A stretch of 64,000 nucleotides of DNA from Silurus meridionalis (lineage: Eukaryota > Chordata > Actinopteri > Siluriformes > Siluridae). Made by a program: the position numbers and the translations under genes. Positions 43,254 to 54,220 of this stretch are shown in pieces. The stretch is taken from contig NC_060911.1 in NCBI RefSeq assembly GCF_014805685.1, positions 12,336,712-12,400,711 of the forward strand, read 5' to 3'. Numbering within the stretch: the stretch's first letter is position 1; each line of letters begins with the position of its first letter. Below the pieces are notes generated by a model. That model searched no databases. It was given only the letters and a program-made list of their open reading frames with translations, and had not been told where the DNA came from.

Positions 43254-44422
43254 ATTTTCAGACAGAAGAGGCAGATGGTTCTTGCCTTGAACAAGTCGAG
43301 TAATAGATATTTAGGATTACCGCTAAATGAAAGGAGCGACACAAGCATCGGGAACGGCTAAATATAAATATATTGAGGATTGTATTGTTTACTTATGGAT
43401 TTTAAGCTACTTTGTCGCTCACACCATTAGCACTCTTCTAGCACTCTTTTTTTATCTAAGAATAATGCTCCTCAAGGCAAATACACCACATTCATCCTTT
43501 CAACTAAATATATCTGTACTTTTTTTTGTCTTCCTGCCTGAATCCCACCAGCTACATTCTTGGCAGTGCATTAGGAGATACCTTAAAGGGCTCACCTTCA
43601 CTTCTGTTCCTCGCTGGCCCCAATGGTGTTAACAGTTCCTTGACTTTGCTCTAGCTGTCATGCCATTAATCATTGTGAAGTTAGTAGCTGCCCTCACACA
43701 TAATAATGAGGCCCCGGTTGTGGGACGCATCAAATCATATTTTCGTTTGATTGTGCACTTTCTCCTGCGCTTTTTACTTTGCCTAGGATCGATCATAACA
43801 AGGTCTCAGGGAACTAATAGGCCACATCACCAGGGATGTCCAATGGAGTTTCATGTTAATTGGTTTGCTGTTCTTTTATCCATTCTTTTTTTTCCTGTAT
43901 GTATTTTATTAATGATGTAGTTTTGTCTGGCTGAGCTCACTGGGTTTGTGAAAACGAAATAGACATTTTTTTTATAGTTTGATACCACAATTACACTGGT
44001 CTGTTTAAATACTCAATTCTGATTGGCTGGGAGGTGTTTTAAATGCACAATGTTTTTTTTTCGCTGATGTTATTATTGCTAATCATAGCAACATACAGTC
44101 TCAGTTGCAATTTGAAACCTTACTGCATGTGATTTAGCTTGTATGATTAACATGGCATTTATATGATGCATATCTCTGTGTATGATTAAGAGCAGGCAGC
44201 ATTCAAGTGGCAAATACGAATAAAAACTTTTGTCAAATGTTGAACTGCAAACATGTCTGTAATTTGCTCAGTTTTTTGCAGCAGCAGCAGTAAAGGTTGT
44301 TTAACACTCGCTCAGCACATCTGCTTCAAACAAGCTGAACATGCACACATGGCTACTGTTCACCTCTAATAGATTCCTATAATGTTATTATGTATGAATA
44401 ATAAAGTGCACTACAGAGGCAA
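43254..44422. other. no recognisable feature
   Basis: Chance ORFs at 43327-43632 and 43660-43920 show no motif. Confidence 0.4.
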
Positions 44423-44530
44423 AAGTTTGTGGACACCTGGCCATTAGATTGGCACCAGGGAACTTAATCTTAATTAATGACAGAATGGGGGTTGAATTTA
44501 TCTAAAGGGATTCCCTTGAAAAAATATAGT
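44423..44530 (+). mobile_element. Tc1-derived MITE, end fragment
   Basis: AAAGTTTGTGGACACCTGGC and ATTAGATTGGCACC at the left end, with GGGGGTTGAATTTATC. Only a short stretch survives. Confidence 0.5.
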
Positions 44531-45008
44531 AATGTCAAGTGGCTTTAACCTTTGATAAAGTTCAGCATTGTACCATAAAAAAAAAAAAACACTGGGAAAA
44601 AAAGTGAAAAATGGATCCCAGTGAGACATTCCTCAAAATCTGTTTGGTGCTTCATAGACAGCCGACTTTATATCATCCTGCCGCTTAGCATAGAGGAATA
44701 TGCTAAGGGGGAAAAAGGGACTCGCAAGATAAATGAGTTAGTGTCTTCTGAAGAACACAGAAAACCAAGCATGCCACCGGGGAATAAAATCAAATCATGC
44801 TCACCTTGAACTTTTTGCTTTGCACAGTAATATCTAAATTTAACCCACAAAGAGTGTGAGCCAAACCTGGTTTGATGTCAGAGATGCCATGTTTTTGTAT
44901 GATTTGTTTGGTTTTGCCATCGTGGTGATCAGTGAATGAATAATTAATTACGTGAAAAAAAACTTTGTTGATTAAAGCAAATTCTCCCATGCAAATATAC
45001 TGAATCAT
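44531..45008. other. no recognisable feature
   Basis: Nothing supported. Confidence 0.4.
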
Positions 45009-45009
45009 A

Positions 45010-45097
<88 letters not shown>

Positions 45098-45131
45098 GGT
45101 CTGTCTGTCTGTCTGTCTAGATTCTGATCTA

Positions 45132-45178
<47 letters not shown>

Positions 45179-45188
45179 TTCTAGATTC

Positions 45189-45279
<91 letters not shown>

Positions 45280-45283
45280 ATGA

Positions 45284-45335
<52 letters not shown>

Positions 45336-45360
45336 GATTCTGATCTATCTATCATCTGTC

Positions 45361-45442
<82 letters not shown>

Positions 45443-45451
45443 CAGATTCTG

Positions 45452-45535
<84 letters not shown>

Positions 45536-45556
45536 GTCTATCTATCTGTCTGTCTT
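45009..45556. repeat. compound tetranucleotide array with higher-order structure
   Basis: Alternating blocks of (CTAT)n and (CTGT)n. The spacer AGATTCTGATCTAT or a close variant recurs four times (beginning near 45119, 45183, 45335 and 45444). The pattern [CTAT]n-[CTGT]n-spacer is thus itself repeated over about 550 bp. Confidence 0.95.
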
Positions 45557-45590
45557 TTAGTCTATTAGTCTTTTTTTCGATTAATCGATT

Positions 45591-46511
45591 ATAGTTTTTC
45601 TCAGTTGCTTTGGAGCATTTCTCGACTTATCGATAATATTAGCAAATCAGTAAGTGCATTTCTTAAAACTATTTCTACAAGCAGCACAACACATTGGATT
45701 TCTTGCAAAATCCTGTCTTTTTCTCAAAATCCTGTTTATGTCTCAAAAGTAAGTATTTGTGTAAATGAACATCTCATTCCCATCAGAATGAAAAGTCCCT
45801 TCGTCATTGTTCACATATAAGATCATTAAAATGTTGAGTCGTGTTGTCAGTATGACGCTGCACAGTTTCAGGATTTCTTGATATAAACTAGGGTTTGGAT
45901 CACATTGACTGAAAATGCAAAAAAATTTGTCTTCCTTCTGTTTGGCATCTATAAATTTCAGCAGCACAAATTCATTTATTTGATTGGATATTAAATTTTT
46001 ATTGATTGCAAAAGACTGGACAAGATTCACACGTTTACTGTGCTGTACACATGTTTGTTTCTTAGTTGTTCTTAAATTTTCATAATTTATAATTCTAAGT
46101 AAATTTTCGGTTGATCTGATGTCGTTCATTCGCCTTCATTAGTGACATTCAAGATTCATCTGCACAATTTATCAATTCAACACATTTACAAAAAAAAAGT
46201 TTAATGGAAAAATATAGATGACAGATGATGATAAATGGTTTAACAATTTTGCATTCAATGACCTACAATGAACTGATGCTGAGATGTTTTAGGGGTTAAA
46301 ACTATTCAGGTGAAACCAGTATAATATATTTTGATCAACATGAACATAAACAACTGGTAATGTAAGAAACAGCAGACAATTTTACACAATCAAATAAATG
46401 AATGTACAAAAGCGTTCACAATTTGATCAAAGCAACAAGAAATGTTATGATGAGCACAAATGACTAAATGAGGTAGTTTTTAGAATTTCATTTCTGATCT
46501 GAGAAACGCTC

Positions 46512-46516
<5 letters not shown>
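45591..46516 (-). mobile_element. unclassified inverted-repeat element, copy P
   Basis: The ends are inverted: left TTTGGAGCATTTCTCGAC, right CTGAGAAACGCTCCAAA. The interior matches, in reverse complement, the element at 50620-51900 (for example CAGTAAACGTGTGAATCTTG against CAGTAAACATGTGAATCCTG, and ATAGATGCCAAACAGAAG in both). An open minus-strand frame of 128 codons (45743-46129) has no recognised motif. No transposase identified. The right terminus runs into a (TA)n array. Confidence 0.7.

Positions 46517-46587
<71 letters not shown>
46515..46587. repeat. (TA)n microsatellite
   Basis: About 36 TA units at the right edge of copy P. Confidence 0.96.
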
Positions 46588-46590
<3 letters not shown>

Positions 46591-46904
46591 AAAGTTTTTT
46601 AATTTGGATGTTTTGCTTATTATAACTAATATAATATTTGTGTAAAAAAGTGTATTTTTTTTATTTTAACTATCTTTAATTTAGACATTTGAAACTTTAT
46701 AGTAGCTGCTTGTTGAGGAGTGAATGAGGGATTTATCCTTTAACCAAATTCCCTAAAGCTGGGTTGCTCCTTTCTCTAAAAAGAAACAAATAACACTAAA
46801 CAAACAAAAAAAAACAACGTAAAGCAATTTGCGCAACATTTGTATCAACATTTGTATCGTTTTTAATGATAACTGCAGGTGGCAATTTGACAACCATGCT
46901 TAAA
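46588..46904. other. no recognisable feature
   Basis: Nothing supported. Confidence 0.35.
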
Positions 46905-47640
46905 AAAATCTATATAAAATATAAGACAACATTGTTTTGGCAATTTTGAAGATATAAGAATCTAGAATATAATTAATAAATGATATATGCATAAATTAAA
47001 TGTACAAATATTGAAAACAAGCATTTGAACGAAAGCCGCATTAAAAATCACGTTTGAAAATAGATAAGTTACTGTTGTAGTAGACAAATGCTATAAAAAG
47101 GGAATGGAACAGAGAAACGCAGCAGACAGACTTGATTAAAAAAAATTAAAATATGGAAAAAAATATGCATTGGTGTACAAATGCATAATCATTAGCTGAA
47201 AACCACAATAGAGACTAAAAATGTGATCGTTTACTGCTGCTGTTATTTGCTGCTTTTAGATTTAGTGTTTGTTTGCACCGTTTGAATTGAATCCATCATG
47301 ATTTCGCGAGCTAGCTGATTGTGCAACCTGATGCTCGCGAGTCACGAAAGAACAAACAGTTCACACAATAGCACTTCATTAAACTATAAAATTTTCACAT
47401 GATGAGGTTTATACAGTTTTTACTCACCGTGATGAGGACCACCATGGCTTTGGACGCACACGTTTTCCTGCTGCCGGTAGATCCCGTACTCACTGCCTTT
47501 TCACAAGCGGCAGTGTTATCTTAGCGTTACGCTAAACCGGTACTTAAAGAAACCCAACTAATCGATAGTGGCATACATTTCATTGTTGATTATTATCTTT
47601 TATCGATTAGCTGTTGCGGCCGTAGTTAAAAGTATAGTAA
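46905..47640 (+). mobile_element. hAT-type non-autonomous element, copy 2
   Basis: Aligns with 16289-17170 (GTAGTAGACAAATGCTATAA, AATGTGATCGTTTACTGCTG, TTTTAGATTTAGTGTTTGTT, TTCATTAAACTATAAAATTT, TTTTCCTGCTGCC). It keeps the right end: ACTAATCGATAGTGGC, TTATCGATTAGCTGTTGCGG. The left end is missing, complementary to copy 1. Confidence 0.65.
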
Positions 47641-48376
47641 GATTCTGTAATTTAGCACACCAGCAATGCATTTTGCAACCATCCTAGGTTTATGATCATT
47701 GTATTCAAGTCTTATATGGAATACAGAATCTTCGGAATGGCAGCTAAAGAGACTATGGTGAGTATCTATGTGCATTTCCATGTGCTGAATACCTTGTGTG
47801 TTCTACATTGATAATTACAGAGAAAGGAATTGGGGATGTACTTATTACTTACGTGAATAAGAGGTTATTACTTTCATGTGTCAGCATTGAAATATGAAGC
47901 TTAGAGAATGGAGTAAAAATATTCATTAACATGACGTATAACATTGTAACTGATGGCTACTACTACAAATAAATGTAATTATTCCAAATTAGTTAGTTGG
48001 AAAATATCTTTGGCAAAGCAAACCAAATTAATAATGGTGGAAGAAGAATTACAGAAGGCAACCCTGCTGCCATCTTTTATTTGAGAATTGATTGAACTGC
48101 ATTGTTGAATAATCAGAACCAATATTTTCACACAGTACGTTCAAACATTTCTAACTCTGATAAACTTTTCTGGTTGAGAACGAACACATTTTTTGGGTTC
48201 AAATCTGAATACGTTTACATTTGTGGCATTTGGCTGGTGCCCATGCCCAGAGCAACTTTGAAATCACACTAAATACACTCTAATGCCAGTTCACTGGAAC
48301 ACACACACTGAGAAAGCAATCAGTCCAAAACTGTGTTGTGGGAGAAAATAGTTTGAAAAGCGAATTATAAATATAC
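47641..48376. other. no recognisable feature apart from a SINE-like scrap
   Basis: TTTACATTTGTGGCATTTGG at 48215-48234 with CCCAGAGCAACTT is a SINE body fragment. The rest is unassigned. Confidence 0.35.
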
Positions 48377-48640
48377 AGTGCATTCCAAAAGTATTCAAAC
48401 CCCCTCTCCCCCGATTGCTCAGTTTGGCTAGGCGACCAGCTCTTGGAAGAGCCCTGGTTGTGCCAGAATTATGAAGGACACTGTGCTCTTGGGAATTTTT
48501 TAGTGTTGCAACATTTTTTTTAGACCTTTCCCAGATCTGTGCCTTGCAACAATCCTGTCTCTGAACTCTGCAGACAGTTCCTTTGACCTTTTTTTTGCTC
48601 TGATACGCATTTTCAACAGGTGAATTCCAGTCATATATAT
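48377..48640 (-). pseudogene. Tc1-like transposase fragment with terminal repeat
   Basis: On the minus strand, in broken frames: FRDRIVARHRSGKG-type HTH sequence, IPKSTVSFII and GTTRALPRAGRLAKLSNRGR. This is followed almost at once by the transposon end AATACTTTTGGAATGCACTG (48376-48395 inverted). The catalytic domain is deleted. Related to the fragment at 38182-38560. Confidence 0.75.
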
Positions 48641-48764
48641 ACTGTATATATAAGCTTTCATTCAATATATTCTGAATTCATTCAAAATATTTAGAGTTTT
48701 CATTCAATTCTCTCATGGACAATTTTCTAATATATAGGTAGGTTATTATACGCTGTTTAAAGAC
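48641..48764. other. short unassigned spacer
   Basis: Nothing recognised. Confidence 0.3.
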
Positions 48765-49001
48765 TTAAACCTCCTACGACCTGGGTGTCCACATATGTGG
48801 ACATTGTGCACAATGGTGTCTTTATTGTTTTCTGTAGATACAGACCGAGTGTCCACATAAGTGACATCATTTTTTTCCAAGAAGAGCTTCATGTTCAAAG
48901 AAAATATATGGTTATTATAATTATTGGTTCTTCCTAACCCCAAATAACTGGAAGAAATCAAAAAAGCAAGCCAAACCAAAGCTCAGGTCTTAGGAGGTTA
49001 A
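48765..49001. mobile_element. piggyBac-type MITE with TTAA target duplication
   Basis: TTAA at 48765-48768 and 48998-49001 flank a 229-bp element. Its ends are inverted: left ACCTCCTACGACCTGGGTG, right GCTCAGGTCTTAGGAGG. TTAA duplications are the signature of piggyBac transposons. An inner palindrome GTCCACATATGTGGAC lies at 48788. No coding capacity. Confidence 0.8.
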
Positions 49002-49451
49002 AATGAAAGTTTATTTCAACACCTTGTTGACAAAACAGAAAAAAGTCTTGAAGCATGCCTTCATTGTACCCTGAGAGATGGTGGGACCAGTCCAGCAGTG
49101 GGTAAAAATCAGAGAGAACAGTGCAGGGCGAGATACTGTAGGTAGAGGGACGCTGATCCATTCTTGGCTTCATCCATCCATAACTGAATTGTGATCCAGG
49201 CAGGTACATAAAACCAGTGTAGTTAGCATAAAAGTGAGAGGGTGTGGGGAAAACCTAGTTTGAAACTAGTTGTGATGCATTCTGAATCAGATACAGAGGC
49301 CCTTTGTCCCTCGAGGCAGACCTGCCAAGAGCAAGCAAGAAACGGACCTGGTGTTGTGGAGAAAAACATCGATATGAGTGTGTCAGATTAGCAGTGTGTG
49401 AAGTGAAGGACAGTTGCCTGTCTGTGATTACCTCAAGGTTGCTCGAAATGA
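49002..49451. other. no recognisable feature
   Basis: Nothing supported. Confidence 0.35.
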
Positions 49452-49479
49452 GGGGTGGGGGGGCTTGGGGGATCCGGGG
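49452..49479 (+). other. potential G-quadruplex
   Basis: GGGGTGGGGGGGCTTGGGGG then ATCCGGGG: four G-runs of at least four with loops of 1, 3 and 4 bases on the + (sense) strand of the EYS intron. Confidence 0.65.
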
Positions 49480-50619
49480 CCCCACATAAGGCATTAAGGA
49501 CCCCCATGACAAGTAAAAAAATAGACTTGGGGGGTCCCAAAGATTATTTTAGTAAAAAATATATGAATTACACAACAACTGGGGACCCCCGTGCCTAAAG
49601 ATGAACACATATATGAAAGATACAAACGCCCCTGAGATCAATCTGAGTATGTATAGTACATATTATCATCATTGATTATGACTGCTGATTATTATGCTAA
49701 TTAAAGATTTAAATGAATATGAATATGATACTGATCAGATGCATTTACGATCTGAATATTGAGAATATTTTGCATTCTCATAAACAGACACTGTGAGTCC
49801 CATCATTTCTATTGGTCCACCTGCTACTAAACTATGATGGGGTTTTTTATTATTATGAATATGACTATAGCTATAATCCTATATACCTTCTCACCTACAA
49901 GAAACTCCTTCACGATTTCCGCCATCTGGTTTTATTTATTTGAAATTAATTGTGTTTGATGTCCTTTCTCAGCCAGCCTGTCACGGCTTTTCATAACCTT
50001 TCAATGCAAAATAGACATTTCTTTTTTTTTTTAGAATAAAGCAGAACAAATTTGGCCACAGTTAAATTTTTTTTTTTCTTCAGGTGCTCTGATGTAAGCC
50101 ATCACGTTCTTTCATGTACCATCACTTAGGGAATTACTCACATTCTGTCACAATTCTTCTGCCCTCTGCTTGGTGATGCAGAGAGTTCAGAGAGGATGTG
50201 TTCGTCTTTCAAAAAAAACAAAAAAATATATAATAAAAATTGCAAAACATGGTGACCCAAAGGGGAAAAAGTTAATGAAACAATGAGGTCTCAAATTTAA
50301 TTAGCCGAAAAGAACATTTCTGGCCAGTGTGCAGCTAATGCTGTTTTCTGATGGATTAATGTTTAATTAAGTCTTTCTTATTAAAATGTTTTCTGCCACT
50401 CAGGGCCTGGGAGATGTCACGTCAGGTGTGGAAGTTATCCTCACTCGACTGAGTAATATGATCGGATCGTAATGTCACATTACTTTCTGTTTCGGCTCCT
50501 ATTACAGTATATGTGGCAAAGGGCTATTATTGTTTCTGACAGTTTACAGGACTGAGCACCTTCGAGGTGCTTGCGCCAAAAGCATCATGAGAAATGTGGG
50601 TTCTTTACTGTTTGAGCGT
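49480..50619. other. no recognisable feature
   Basis: AT-rich intron sequence; nothing supported. Confidence 0.4.
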
Positions 50620-51900
50620 TGATGTAGTTTTTCCCAGTCCCTTTAGAGCGTTTCTCAGACCACAAATGAAATTCAAACTACTTGTTCGACCACATCATGA
50701 AAGCGATTTCTTTTTGTTTTGAATTAATTGCGAACGCTTTGGTAAATTCTTTTCATTGATTGTGTCAAATTGCCTGCTGTTTCATTATTATTAAATAAAA
50801 TTTTTGTTCAACCTCCACATCATTTAGTCACTTATGAACATTTCTTGTAGCTTTGATAAAATTGCGAAATGCTTTGGTACGTTCATTTATTTGATTGTGT
50901 AAAATTGTGTGCTGTTTCGTACATTATCAGTTGTTTATGTTTATGTTGTTCAAAATATATTATACTGGTTTCACCTAAATAATTTAAAATCACAAAACAT
51001 ATAGGCATCGGTTAATTGTATAAGTCATTGAATGGAAAATGGTTAAACCAGTTATCATCTGTCATCAAAATTTTTTATAAAACTTTAGTTTTTTGTAAAT
51101 GTGACATGAATTGCTGAATTTTGCAGATGAATTTTGAACGTCACAAATGAAGGCGAGTAAACGGTATCACAACAACCAATGATTAACCGGATCTCTAAAA
51201 CAGGTGGAAGGTGAATCTCGTGAGCCTGCAATTGGAGACAGAGCAAAACACAGAATTGCAATTTCTGAAAATGGATGAACAACCAGAAAACGAAAGAACA
51301 GTAGTACAGTACAGTAAACATGTGAATCCTGTCCTACTGCAATCAATCAATACAGTAATTCTTTCGGCTTCTCCCGTTAGGGGTCGCCACAGCGGACCAT
51401 CCGCATGTTTGATTTGGTACATGTTTTTACGCTGGATGCCCTTCCTAACGCAACCCTCCCCATTTATCCGGGATTGGGACCGGCACTAAGGCTTGTGCAA
51501 CCCTAATGGCTGGGGTTGGTTCCCTGACCGGGGATCAAACCCGGGCCGCAGCGTTGAGAGCGCTGCATCCTAACCACTAGACCACCAGGGAACGTCAATA
51601 TCCCACATATAGTAATGTGTACATATGTGCTGATGAAATTCATAGATGCCAAACAGAAGAAATTCAACCTTGTGCATTTTCAATTCCTATAATCCACACT
51701 GTAGTTTATATCAGGAAATACCAAAAAACTCTGGCAATGAGATGTTCGTCGACACAAATATTTACTTTTGAGAGGTTCACTAGGGATTTTGCAAGAAATC
51801 CATTGCGTCATGCTGTTTGTACTAATCGTTTTGAGAAATGCACTTTCTGGTTTGCAAATATTAAGAATGAAGAGGGGAATGAGGGAAACTCCAGACTCCC
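50620..51900 (+). mobile_element. unclassified inverted-repeat element, copy Q, split by a SINE
   Basis: The left end (GTAGTTTTTCCCAGTCCCTT, TAGAGCGTTTCTCAGACC) matches both inverted ends of copy P. The body runs in the same order as the reverse complement of P (TTGATTGTGTAAAATTGTGT, CAGTTGTTTATGTTTATGTT, TATTATACTGGTTTCACCTA, GATGCCAAACAGAAGAAATT, GATTTTGCAAGAAATCCATT). The right end is diverged (GAGGGAAACTCCAGA). The SINE 51358-51592 interrupts it. About 1.0 kb without the SINE. Confidence 0.7.
51358..51592 (-). repeat. tRNA-Glu-derived SINE with RTE-type tail
   Basis: The minus-strand head, 51592-51520, reads TCCCTGGTGGTCTAGTGGTT, then AGGATGCAGCGCTCTCAACG and CCCGGGTTTGATCCCCGGTC: a near-complete tRNA-Glu(CUC) cloverleaf with A box, B box (one C-to-T change), intact acceptor pairing and compensatory changes in the anticodon stem. 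The body GCACAAGCCTTAGTGCCGGT follows. The tail GGTCCGCTGTGGCGACCCCT, then GAGAAGCCGAAAGAA, is the same as the 3' end of the RTE copy at 31391. So it is a SINE, not a tRNA gene, probably mobilised by RTE. Confidence 0.88.
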
Positions 51901-52247
51901 CAGAAACAGCTAGTTTTGGCTACAGTAAGTTTCAGTGGGTCTACAATTAATATGTAATATACAGTAAAAATGTGACAGTAAAATAAATTACTGGGTTAAT
52001 AAATAGTTTTATTTAAAAAGCAATGCCACAGAACTACTATATTTTGCCACTTAAACTAGACTCAGATTCAGGCAGTGTTCTGGAGAAGTGTTAACCCAGT
52101 TTTATGCCCACTGCTTCAGTTACTGCCCTTGAGGCAGTGTGCTTATTGGTCATTGTCCTGGAAAAAAGTGGTCTGAAATATCTCCTAATTTGAGGCCCAG
52201 CAGTGTTTCTGAGTACAACTTTCTCTAATGAAAGCTTATATTCTGTA
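51901..52247. other. no recognisable feature
   Basis: Nothing supported. Confidence 0.35.
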
Positions 52248-52400
52248 TAAGGGCTGTCAATCGGTTAAAATATTTAATTGCGATTAATCACACGATTGTC
52301 ACGAGTTAAATCGCGAATTAATCGCAACTTTAATCGCACATTATCATCTGTTTTTAAATGTACCTTAAAGAAATACTTTTCTTTTTTTTTTATTTCAAGT
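52248..52400 (+). mobile_element. hAT-type element, left end
   Basis: AAGGGCTGTCAATCGGTTAA, AATTGCGATTAATCAC, GTTAAATCGCGAATTAATCG and CAACTTTAATCGCACATTAT are typical of a hAT family with GGGCTGTCAAT ends. The right end was not found, so the extent is uncertain. Confidence 0.55.
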
Positions 52401-53189
52401 TTTTAAAATTTAATTTTGAGTTGAACATGGATAAATATGGATGCTTTATGTACATGTCTATTTTTAGTAAAACCACTCAACACAGATCATGAAGACAAAA
52501 TACACTTGTTCATCTTATACAGTAATTATGTTTTTCAAAATTGCGTAAATCATCAGGACACCAAACGAAACTTTGAGACTTTGTGTCTCAGTAGAACAAT
52601 ATTTTAGTTCTAAAAAGAATTTTTCAGTGAAGTTTATTGCATTTTTTTTTATATCTGAGTAAAGAAAATATGTTAAAAATGTGAGTTGCATTAGGGGTTT
52701 TAATTTGACCTCTTTTATATTAATTTATTTATATTTATAATGAAAATGGTCAAACAGAAATACACGCTAATATATATAGATGGCCCAAATATATAAACAG
52801 TCTCTTACACCATACAATAGAATCCTCCTGACAGCCTGTTAAATAATTATAAGGAATATAATTATTTATATTTAAATATAAGACAAATACAACAAACCTG
52901 TAACTGACCTATTTATAAAAATGTATTTAGTGCAAATGCAAGAAATAAAATGTATGTGTGAGACATGCAGGTGCAATGACATGCAGTTTTATGCCATGGA
53001 CAATGCATCCACCTCTTTTAGGTTTTTTACACATTTTTCATTTCAAAATTCCACACTTTTCCAGATTCAAATAAGCAGACGTCCGTAAAGATTTTCAAGA
53101 CAGTATCATAGAACACCAAACCTATGATGCATGGCATTTTCTAAAAACTGCAATTCAAAAGCAGTCCAATGTTGATCATTTATAAATGT
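52401..53189. other. unassigned; may include the body of the hAT-type element
   Basis: AT-rich, no gene. Confidence 0.35.
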
Positions 53190-53600
53190 CATTTCTAAAC
53201 TGTGAACCTTCAATCCTACAGCAATTCACAAAAAAACTACAAAACAGAACCAAAAACACCTTTCGGCCACGTTATAAAAAAAAAAAAACAGAGTCAACAA
53301 ATAGAAAACTCTCTCCAAAGTGGATACATTTAAAATGCCGTTTTCACATCGCAGCGTGGACAGTGTGGAAAATGGATGGTTTAGAAAACCATAATGAGTT
53401 TTTAGTCCTTGCGACGGAAAGTAAATAAACGGCAGGCGGAAATGACGCAGGTCAGAGCGTCTTTCGGTTTGCTAATGCGCAGTACAGGGACGCAATCGTT
53501 TTTGGGATGTTTCAGTGTGGATAAGCAGCTTTTGGGAAACGATCAAAAACTACAGTGTGGACGAAAACGTCGTTAGCAAATCGATCCGGATTAGTGTAGC
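53190..53600. repeat. probable dispersed DNA-transposon repeat
   Basis: AAATGCCGTTTTCACATCGC, AGCGTGGACAGTGTGGAAAA, CGTTTTTGGGATGTTTCAGT and ACTACAGTGTGGACGAAAAC contain repeated GTGTGGA blocks with reverse-complement relationships, suggesting a MITE. No second copy is present in the window, so this is tentative. Confidence 0.35.
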
Positions 53601-53807
53601 CGTTGTTTCATGGAAAATATTTTGTACAAATTCTTAAAAACAAAATAAAAATAAAAACAGAACAGGGCAATAGTACGGAAACACTTTTTTCTCAGTGTAA
53701 TCCCACCCTGAAAATCACTCAAATCAAATTCCATTTCATACTTTTCCAAAAATGCACAGGAACCCTGGTCTTTTCCATTCTGTCAAAAGTCCAAAGGGCT
53801 TTCCATT

Positions 53808-53935
53808 GAGAAAAGCCCTTAACCCACAGTCCTCCAGGTGTGCTGTATCATGGCTGAACCTGTGCTCTGACCCCAGGTTCCTATTGCTATGATATGCAAA
53901 GCAAGAATTTCACTGGGCTCTAAAGCACCTTCCTT
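53808..53935 (+). repeat. tRNA-derived SINE, 3' body
   Basis: AAAGCCCTTAACCCACAGTC, GTGCTGTATCATGGCTGAAC, CTGTGCTCTGACCCCAGGTT and AGCAAGAATTTCACTGGGC. The tRNA-like head is missing. Confidence 0.6.
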
Positions 53936-54204
53936 CACATCCATAATAGTTCTAGTTAAAGTGGCCTCTGATATTTTGCATCTTGATTTAAATCAGCAGC
54001 TTTCAGACCGATGATACACCATTGCCCGCTGTCTACACCGATGACCATCGGTCGATTTCCCTTCTCGTTATCCTGTCTGAGATCTGTTGCCATTTCGTTC
54101 GTATTGTTTGCAGCTTTCTGTGTATTCATGAGTTTCTAAAAGTCACGGGCATGTAAGCAGTGTTTGTCATGCTGCTTAACTGTTAAGAACGGCCTTCTTA
54201 CTGC
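53936..54204. other. intron sequence before EYS exon 3
   Basis: No repeat recognised; it contains the presumed branch-point region upstream of the acceptor at 54220. Confidence 0.35.
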
Positions 54205-54220
54205 ATGTATTTGCTCACAG

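Noticed and set aside
45743..46129. 128-codon minus-strand frame as a functional protein
   Set aside because: It lies within an inverted-repeat element and is broken in the second copy (Q). It may be a relic of a transposon protein, but nothing recognisable supports a function.
51520..51592. tRNA-Glu(CUC) gene on the minus strand
   Set aside because: The cloverleaf is nearly intact, but the B box has a change and the sequence continues into a SINE body with an RTE-type tail, so I call it a SINE head and not a tRNA gene.
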